The position numbers and the translations under genes are program-made. DNA of 13,125 bases from Paludibacteraceae bacterium (GTDB taxonomy: Bacteria > Bacteroidota > Bacteroidia > Bacteroidales > Paludibacteraceae): contig JALNVE010000050.1 in the NCBI GenBank assembly GCA_023227695.1, forward strand, positions 1 through 13,125, read 5' to 3'. Positions within the stretch are counted from its first letter, which is position 1, and each line of letters opens with the position of its first letter. This document shows positions 8,301-13,125 of this stretch, piece by piece. The notes under the pieces were generated by a model. The model was not told where the DNA came from and did not search any database. It saw only the letters and a list, made by a program, of their open reading frames with translations.

Positions 8301-11300
8301 TTATTTCAGGTGATGAATTATTGAAACATAGATTCCCAATTGGAGTTACAGATCTTACTTATGAATTTGATGATAAAAATGATACTCTTAAGAATGTATT
8401 ATGTACGCAAAAGGTGGTCATAGCTTCGATGTATGCTCCAACACCTCTCAATTGTCCTGAAAATGTTACTTTGTATGCAGGTGATGATTGCTATGCAATA
8501 TGGGATTTGCCATTGGAGGATGTTCCTGTAGCATCAATACCTTATTTTAAAGAGGTTAAGTATCTATATGATAATTGTGATGGAAGAAGTTACAATTATG
8601 ATGATTTGGGCATGAGCACAGCATTGTCTAAAAATTATGATACAATAGGATATCCATTTATGGTTCGTCGTATAAGTGAATTGGATGCCAATTGGAATAC
8701 AACTCCAGCTTCTGTTGTTACAGAATTCAAGAGTGAATTTACTGATCAAGACTCTGTAGCGATTAAGGAGGTGCATCATAGACATGACGATAAGTCTGTT
8801 TGTAAGACTGATCCTCACGAGAAGATGGCATTAAAAGTGACAAATTTTAATAAACTTCCAGAGTGTGTAACAACACCATTCAGAAAGGGATATTATAAGG
8901 TAATTTGGTATTATGACAACGGAAAGGGAATTCTTGATAGTTGTGTATCTAAAATCACCGTTGAGGATACAATTCCTCCTACTCTGAATTGTGGTTCATG
9001 GGGAGAGACAGATTCTTTCTATGTAGATGAGTCTTGTTTGGTCCCAGCATCTATAGTGGATATTCATATTCCTAATTCAGATTCTCTTGGTGCTATAGAT
9101 AATTGTACAGATCCTGATAAATTGACAATTAATTGGACTCGTACTCATGAGACAACTCCAATTTCTTCATTGGATGATCCTTATGCTTTAGGTAATACAT
9201 ATATTGTATGGACAGCTACTGATGAATCAGGAAATTCTTCATTCTGTACGCAAACCATTTCGGTATTTGATACATTGCCTCCGTTCTTTGATTGTAGTAC
9301 ATTGAAGACAATTGTAGATACTGCTGATGCTAATTGTGTAGCTACGGCAGAGTCCTTAATAATGAAAGGAAAATTGTATATTCCAAAAACGGATGAGGAT
9401 GATCCTTGTTCTCCAACAGGTGATGTTATCTCTGGAGTAGGAAAGAGGAGTGATGGAAAAGATGTTATGAAAGATGCATATCCATTGGATACAACATATA
9501 TTACATGGACATTCAAAGATGCTGCGGGTAATTCAGATTCTTGTGTTCAAATGGTAGTTATTGAGGATCTCACTCCACCAATTTTTGCGGATTGTGATGG
9601 TCTTGATGATATCATTATTGAATTGGATCCAGATTCTTGTGTGGCTTCTAAAGAATTAGTGAGGACGAGGTTGGGTAATCCTATCGCTCATGATAACTGT
9701 TCTGGTGATATTGAAGGTATTCCTTATTTGACTTTAGCAGACATGTCGTATGTTGACCTGCCAGAGGCTTTCAAGAAAGATACTACATATCTTATTTCTT
9801 GGATATTTAGGGATAAAAAGAATAATGAAGATACATGTTATCAAAATGTTATTATTAGGGATACTACATTTGATTTAGGTGGTATTTGTCCGCAAGAGAA
9901 AATTAAGAATATAGGAGCAAAAGTACAATGTTCAGTCTCTTATAAAGATTTGATGTTGCCTACTCTTACTGTCAATGATTCATGCGATGGAATATTGCTT
10001 CCTTATATTACAGCTTGGGTTATGCAGAAGGATAGCTCTGTTAAGATTTATCATAATGAAGAGTTGGAGAGTGCTGAATATCCTATCGGTACACATCGTT
10101 TCTCTTGGGTCTTTACTGATAAGGGAATGAATCAGGACTCTTGTGTGATGACGATAAATGTGAAAGACTCTTTGGATCTGATCATGACAGATTGTGATAC
10201 GGATAAAGATAAGGTGATTGAGTTGAACCCTGGTCAGTGTAGTTTGGATCCAGATTCTTTGTCAAAGTATATTAAGATCCCAATAGCTTATGATTTGTGT
10301 GATGAGGATACAATTATCCCAATCATAGAACGTCGTTTTAATGGAGAATTGGTGGTAGATGAAAATGGTAATCCAATAATTTGGGATTCTCAAGATTTCC
10401 CATTAGGAAAGACTGACATCAAGTGGATTTTTATAGACAAGTTAGGTGTGATGAAAGACTCTTGCGAGAAATCCATAACTGTTAAGACTAAGTTGTTCGA
10501 CTGTACAGTTCTTCAGGATACGATTAAAGTGAATTTGCTGGAAAATTTATATGCTACAGCAGCTGAGGTAGAGGCAGCAGGATTGAAGGAACCGGAAATA
10601 ACGATCGATAATTGTAATGCTGCAGAAGTGTCATTTATGCGTAGTGATAATCTTGGTCGTGCTGATAATTATGAGATTGGAGTAACTGATGTCAATTGGA
10701 CATTCACATATGTTTTCGGAGATGTGGTAACTTGCGATCAGCATGTGTTAATCAACGATATGGTTCCTCCTTTCTTAACATGTCCAGATTTGCCAAATGT
10801 AACATACGAATGTTATGGAGAGCTTCCTGCTCCTTATATGTCGTTCGAAGAGTTTAAGGCGGCTGGCGGTTCAATTAACGATGAGCGCAAATTCAAAGAG
10901 TGGTTGGGTTATGAGGATGATACGTTAGGAGATAATTATTGCAACTATACTTTGCTTAGAATTTATCGTATTAAGGATGTTAGAGATAATGTAATTGAAT
11001 GTTCTCAAGAATTCAATATCAATGATACTAAAGCTCCTTACTTCTTGACCCAATTGGATACTTTGGTTTTCTCTTGTGAAGATGAGATTCCAGGTATAGA
11101 AACGGTAACCGTTGAGGCTGAAGATAATTGTTCAGATAAGGCAGATATTAAAATTACAAGTAAAGTAACAAACAATAGGGCAGTTGATACTCACTCTTGT
11201 GCATATAATTCGTATACATTATGGAGAGAGTGGACAGCTGTTGATAAGTGTGGTAATGAAAGCGCTCCTTTGGTTCAGGTTGTGATCATTGTCGATACGT

Positions 11301-12916
11301 TGGCTCCTAAATTGATATTGCCTGAAGATTGGCAAGATACGGTTGTTGCTGAAAATATCAAGAATTGTGAATGGGTAATGCCAAAATTGGATGATCTGTT
11401 GAAGGGGCATGTTGAAGATGCTTGTACTTTTGAAGATGATATTGAGATTTGGCAAGTACCGGCAGCAGGAACTCCTCTTACCAAAACAACAGATGTATAT
11501 ATCTATGTTAGCGATAATTGTGGAAACAAAGATAGTGTGAAGGTTGTGGCCTTTATGGATAAGCTTTATAATGTGGTCTCTTTGGAAGCATATTCGAAGA
11601 CGTTGTGTGGATCCGATTCTTCAGCTATCAGTCTGTGGTCTCAGGAAATACGTTTTGCACGTGGATTTGTTACTTTGGATCTTGGTGGTGAGATGGTTCC
11701 TATTCCTAGTGTGTTCAATTACGATTGTTATCGAGATACAATTTCTGAGGCAACATTGGTTTATAGTAATAATCCACGTACTTATTATTCTAAGTTCTAT
11801 GATGCAAATAAAGAGGTTCGTGATTCTATTTTCAATGCAAAAGTGAAGATTAGAAAAAAATCTCAGAGCGGTTTGTATTACTTTGTTGTAATGGATACCA
11901 TTACACAATGTTCAGATACGGCCAAGGCTTACTTGACTATCTTCGAGCGTCCTAGAGTATCTCTTGCTTCTAATGAGTTACATCATTGCGATAATGATAC
12001 TTTCGATTTACAAGACTTGTTACTTGATAGCAAAGCTTGTGTAAATGATATGGGTTCTGAAATTAAGAAAAATGGATGGTATGTTGATGATAAAGAGTAT
12101 AAGCCAGGAACCCCTGTCATGTATGATGGTAAATCGCATTCAATGTACTATTATGCTGAAAACTCTTGCGGTAGATCCACTAGTTACGACAGTTATTTCA
12201 CCTACTGTGGTCCTCTATTGTTGACTAAGGAAGATAGCATTAAAGTCGTTGGTTCTGAAGCCAATTTGAACTTGTGGCGAAAAGATGAATTACATTCTGA
12301 GGATAGTGTGAGGTTGACTATTCATCAACGTTATGTAACTGATAGTATCCTCTTGGCGACTAATCCATCTCATATAAATAGAGTATGGATGGGAGATGAG
12401 TTGGAATTCAGATTGAATACAACATACAAACCAGCATTCTATCATTGGTATAAGATTTCAGGTTTGTTTGACGGTAGATTCCCAGCTTCGTTCGATAAAT
12501 ATGGTGATGTTCTTGACTCGTTGAATAGAACGGATGGATTGGATGAGTTGTTGATTGGAAATATGTCTGGTGAAGCTAATAAGTTCAGATTTATTCCAAC
12601 AGATTCTGCTTTGTATTACGTCTTGATTGGAGATGGCGTTTGTCCAGCAATGCCTTCAAACGTAGTTTCAGTTGATGTTATGGATAAATTGCCAACAGCC
12701 ATTACTCCATTCAACTCTGTTGGATTGAATGATGTCTTCTTAAAGGGTCGTGATGTGATTATCTTCGACCGTTACGGAAACCGTGTTTATGAAGGAACTG
12801 ATGGTTGGGATGGAACAACAAAAGGTGGAGTTGCTGACCCAGGTGTTTACTTCTATGACGCAGTGATCAACGGACGCAACTACAAAGGAACGATTGAGGT
12901 GGTTTATTTCAAATAA
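5255..12916 (+). CDS. Giant secreted HYR-repeat protein with T9SS type B sorting domain (putative surface adhesin)
   Basis: A 2,553-residue exported protein. Residues 1-27 form a signal peptide. Residues 28-140 look like an Ig-type beta domain, about 140-370 like a beta-sandwich (jelly-roll-like) domain, and about 372-600 like two further Ig/PKD-like domains. From 701 to about 2102 there are roughly 13 HYR-like modules, recognised by endings such as TDPSGNVTYC, TDESGNSSFC and DAAGNSDSC followed by V.V.DT.PP..xC. Residues 2103-2478 are unique and beta-rich. Residues 2479-2553 are the type B (gliding-motility-associated) C-terminal signal, which directs export through T9SS and attachment to or release from the surface. 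The ATG at 5255 is chosen because the signal peptide begins there. No enzymatic motif is visible, so a structural or adhesive role is inferred and the ligand is unknown. A single intact frame spans 7.7 kb. The gene stands alone with its own terminator, and no T9SS genes lie nearby. Many DT/DS sites suggest heavy O-glycosylation. Known families are HYR and the T9SS signal; the combined architecture is not one I recognise as named. Confidence 0.93.
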   Translation: MRILIVLRVRITVLLASFFVLSLPVFSQVGSDPFENMTLSLVDNSIHLACPDDPLLFSVDNVEPVDQPATERYTFFWSTSADSITWKPVGNYQNSFTYSQNMTNASFYIKVDASYYSMDPQPKFTKSLGMKISLASNCLQKVCRQTTTGDYFNGTDFDREDSLNTTIDWNTVPPGNLKQYFSDQGIIFKAKSGAIMNQNELGYSLYIDDSLNVNPRNHFFVKQGNINESFFSITFPNSLYRGKTYRFTMRFYLIVPKTCTTWDPNASIMSRTGHGTATTDMMDVDVYKEYKVGDQTRSTLITSHFEAKGSDVARYKFYSDVQSYITAGEDNIFRIEMVYYGLMPADVTANYTFEPYFEQFPTCATVAVDYISAEAASVCVSPRSACVGNEILVKAAGFPRNANYQWIKYTNSTYSTVEPWSEYVPSVPEVTYNLDQFNQKHEAKVVMMKPGVFYYSVTDGKDTIKFSLVGTECGNSVCPDIKGDSNICVPQFPYSLNYQLENENVLDWLGQFGVDYTYVWDLVAPNGLKSDRTKVYLDEAVDHKTAAIRVEQGALMSDSFPTDQSYKLVLSAYKLISGQLNAFPECTDTMTLWVYDQPNISSMKLTTQQGYDSICAAMASDTILINNADAVKGKGYIWNWTGATMGTDSSFVNINNFNKSSLCDASVNNYPIKLEIVNGVCKATLNDTFYVHTPDAPEMYCDDLSEDTIYHLSPSSLDTIINLPIPNFKTSCDENPKLTINMHYVAKETAHSLDSIITLAASDLINPLDGSFKKIPFQAHAGDLYLNYTLTDGCGKTDKCDVSVEITDTTKPFINCDLINDHTVNISTQKGCQAVPGDSDVFKIIEPPILPDENFKDTVILITGVYEGRTNVTPPSMTVVDPGVDISKYTKENDLNDPYDIGTTFILWSFTDPSGNVTYCHNKVVVLNDRPVFICDSLLAIRSSVNKNPQREYAYASAQPQGTRNPDTEYVLENVLKIPTVSDLQCDKAAIVLTIKYTGEYVDEDGNVLGTVTDSIISGDELLKHRFPIGVTDLTYEFDDKNDTLKNVLCTQKVVIASMYAPTPLNCPENVTLYAGDDCYAIWDLPLEDVPVASIPYFKEVKYLYDNCDGRSYNYDDLGMSTALSKNYDTIGYPFMVRRISELDANWNTTPASVVTEFKSEFTDQDSVAIKEVHHRHDDKSVCKTDPHEKMALKVTNFNKLPECVTTPFRKGYYKVIWYYDNGKGILDSCVSKITVEDTIPPTLNCGSWGETDSFYVDESCLVPASIVDIHIPNSDSLGAIDNCTDPDKLTINWTRTHETTPISSLDDPYALGNTYIVWTATDESGNSSFCTQTISVFDTLPPFFDCSTLKTIVDTADANCVATAESLIMKGKLYIPKTDEDDPCSPTGDVISGVGKRSDGKDVMKDAYPLDTTYITWTFKDAAGNSDSCVQMVVIEDLTPPIFADCDGLDDIIIELDPDSCVASKELVRTRLGNPIAHDNCSGDIEGIPYLTLADMSYVDLPEAFKKDTTYLISWIFRDKKNNEDTCYQNVIIRDTTFDLGGICPQEKIKNIGAKVQCSVSYKDLMLPTLTVNDSCDGILLPYITAWVMQKDSSVKIYHNEELESAEYPIGTHRFSWVFTDKGMNQDSCVMTINVKDSLDLIMTDCDTDKDKVIELNPGQCSLDPDSLSKYIKIPIAYDLCDEDTIIPIIERRFNGELVVDENGNPIIWDSQDFPLGKTDIKWIFIDKLGVMKDSCEKSITVKTKLFDCTVLQDTIKVNLLENLYATAAEVEAAGLKEPEITIDNCNAAEVSFMRSDNLGRADNYEIGVTDVNWTFTYVFGDVVTCDQHVLINDMVPPFLTCPDLPNVTYECYGELPAPYMSFEEFKAAGGSINDERKFKEWLGYEDDTLGDNYCNYTLLRIYRIKDVRDNVIECSQEFNINDTKAPYFLTQLDTLVFSCEDEIPGIETVTVEAEDNCSDKADIKITSKVTNNRAVDTHSCAYNSYTLWREWTAVDKCGNESAPLVQVVIIVDTLAPKLILPEDWQDTVVAENIKNCEWVMPKLDDLLKGHVEDACTFEDDIEIWQVPAAGTPLTKTTDVYIYVSDNCGNKDSVKVVAFMDKLYNVVSLEAYSKTLCGSDSSAISLWSQEIRFARGFVTLDLGGEMVPIPSVFNYDCYRDTISEATLVYSNNPRTYYSKFYDANKEVRDSIFNAKVKIRKKSQSGLYYFVVMDTITQCSDTAKAYLTIFERPRVSLASNELHHCDNDTFDLQDLLLDSKACVNDMGSEIKKNGWYVDDKEYKPGTPVMYDGKSHSMYYYAENSCGRSTSYDSYFTYCGPLLLTKEDSIKVVGSEANLNLWRKDELHSEDSVRLTIHQRYVTDSILLATNPSHINRVWMGDELEFRLNTTYKPAFYHWYKISGLFDGRFPASFDKYGDVLDSLNRTDGLDELLIGNMSGEANKFRFIPTDSALYYVLIGDGVCPAMPSNVVSVDVMDKLPTAITPFNSVGLNDVFLKGRDVIIFDRYGNRVYEGTDGWDGTTKGGVADPGVYFYDAVINGRNYKGTIEVVYFK
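7355..11560 (+). repeat. Coding array of about 13 divergent HYR-like modules
   Basis: The most regular part is bounded by cysteines at residues 1246, 1347, 1447, 1545, 1647, 1750 and 1843, spacings of 101, 100, 98, 102, 103 and 93. A typical unit has four cysteines: at the start, +14 or +15, +32 to +38 in a D-x-C motif, and +81 to +90 in an S/T-x-C after the W.F.D..GN strand. Units before 1246 vary in length; the 1067-1246 unit has an insertion carrying two extra cysteines (1183, 1204). Units after 1843 are a shorter subtype. The modules are diverged at the DNA level, so this is an old array and not a recent expansion. Confidence 0.85.
12689..12913 (+). other. T9SS type B C-terminal sorting domain
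   Basis: Residues 2479-2553 contain the hallmarks of the gliding-motility-associated C-terminal domain: TAITPFNSVGLNDVF, then VIIFDRYGNRVYEG, GWDGTTKGG, ADPGVYFYDA and a terminal KGTIEVVYF strand. This domain is the secretion signal read by the type IX translocon in Bacteroidota. The codons here prefer C-ending forms, unlike the body of the gene. Confidence 0.93.
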
Positions 12917-12928
12917 AGAAATCATATT

Positions 12929-12966
12929 AAAAAAAAGGTCGACGTTTTTCATGTCGACCTTTTTTT
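12929..12966 (+). terminator. Rho-independent terminator of the giant gene, possibly bidirectional
   Basis: The arms GGTCGAC (12937-12943) and GTCGACC (12953-12959) close a 9-nt loop and are flanked by an A-run on the left and seven T residues on the right (12960-12966), 12 bp after the stop codon. The symmetric A/T flanks would allow termination in either direction. The 7-bp core equals that of the pfp terminator. Confidence 0.9.
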
Positions 12967-13068
12967 GTTTAACAAATTAATTTAATTTTGATTTGTGTAA
13001 ATCGGGATCAGCGGATAGGTGGGGTTGGTATAGCGACAAGAATATTCCCCAAAATTCATGAATAGCAT

Positions 13069-13076
13069 TATCTTTG
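13069..13076 (+). promoter_or_regulatory. Promoter -7 element directly before the partial gene
   Basis: TATCTTTG is an exact TAnnTTTG, ending only 4 bp before the ATG at 13081. No TTTG is present at the -33 distance, where the sequence is TTCCCC-like. If transcription starts at the usual distance, the mRNA begins at or within a few bases of the start codon, so it would be leaderless or nearly so. Confidence 0.55.
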
Positions 13077-13080
13077 CGGA

Positions 13081-13125
13081 ATGAAAACAGATCAACTATT
13101 AAGAGAGATATTGCCAAGCGTAAAA
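13081..13125 (+). CDS. Start of an unidentified gene, truncated by the window end
   Basis: An open frame starts at ATG 13081 and encodes MKTDQLLREILPSVK before the window stops. I do not recognise the family from 15 residues. It begins polar and amphipathic with no signal peptide start, so a cytoplasmic product is likely. It is supported by the exact -7 element at 13069-13076 and by the terminator at 12929-12966, which separates it from the giant gene. If translation really starts further downstream, the short leader argument would change. Confidence 0.5.
   Translation, partial: MKTDQLLREILPSVK

Noticed and set aside
9624..10262. 16-nt direct repeat TTGGATCCAGATTCTT inside the giant gene
   Set aside because: It falls at non-equivalent places in two modules (LDPDS) and looks like shared codon choice for the same residues, not a recombination site.
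11544..11908. Overlapping 95-100-codon frames on both strands within the giant gene
   Set aside because: Shadows of the real frame: low-complexity hydrophobic translations, no initiation signals, no family motifs.

Overview
The window looks like chromosomal DNA of an AT-rich Bacteroidota, most likely a Bacteroidales member (Bacteroides/Prevotella/Porphyromonas side). Four things point there: promoters of the form TTTG-N19-TAnnTTTG, no Shine-Dalgarno leaders, a long PPi-dependent phosphofructokinase of the Bacteroidales type, and a giant exported protein that ends in a type B (gliding-motility-associated) type IX secretion sorting domain. This assignment is an inference from motifs, not from a database search.

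Layout. Positions 1-302: a two-tRNA unit on the minus strand, tRNA-Lys(CTT) then tRNA-Ser(TGA), with a textbook Bacteroidetes promoter at 272-302. Positions 370-2308: a probable two-gene minus-strand operon of a WecA/MraY-family polyprenyl-phosphate sugar-1-phosphate transferase followed by a patatin-like lipid hydrolase, with a -7 element at 2301-2308. Positions 2512-4181: pfp on the minus strand with its own strong hairpin terminator. Positions 4182-5254: about 1.07 kb of AT-rich divergent intergenic DNA with no convincing gene, but with a hairpin and a 13-bp inverted pair. Positions 5255-12916: one plus-strand ORF of 2,553 codons, followed by a terminator. Positions 13069-13125: a promoter and the first 15 codons of a gene that leaves the window.

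The giant protein dominates the window. It has a signal peptide, about 670 residues of unique beta-rich sequence, roughly 13 divergent HYR-like (hyalin repeat, Ig-fold) modules with a near-100-residue period and a recurring four-cysteine pattern, about 300 further unique residues, and the T9SS type B C-terminal signal. It is best read as a secreted or surface-anchored fibrous protein or adhesin; its ligand cannot be told from sequence. It is rich in D(S/T)(A/I/L/V/M/T), the Bacteroidetes O-glycosylation motif (42 counted by eye).

The neighbours are mostly housekeeping: tRNAs, glycolysis (pfp) and lipid-linked glycan initiation. No T9SS machinery lies in the window. I see no mobile element, CRISPR array, rRNA or phage gene. 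The unusual material is the giant protein, its long upstream region, and a terminator core (GGTCGAC) shared by two unrelated genes.
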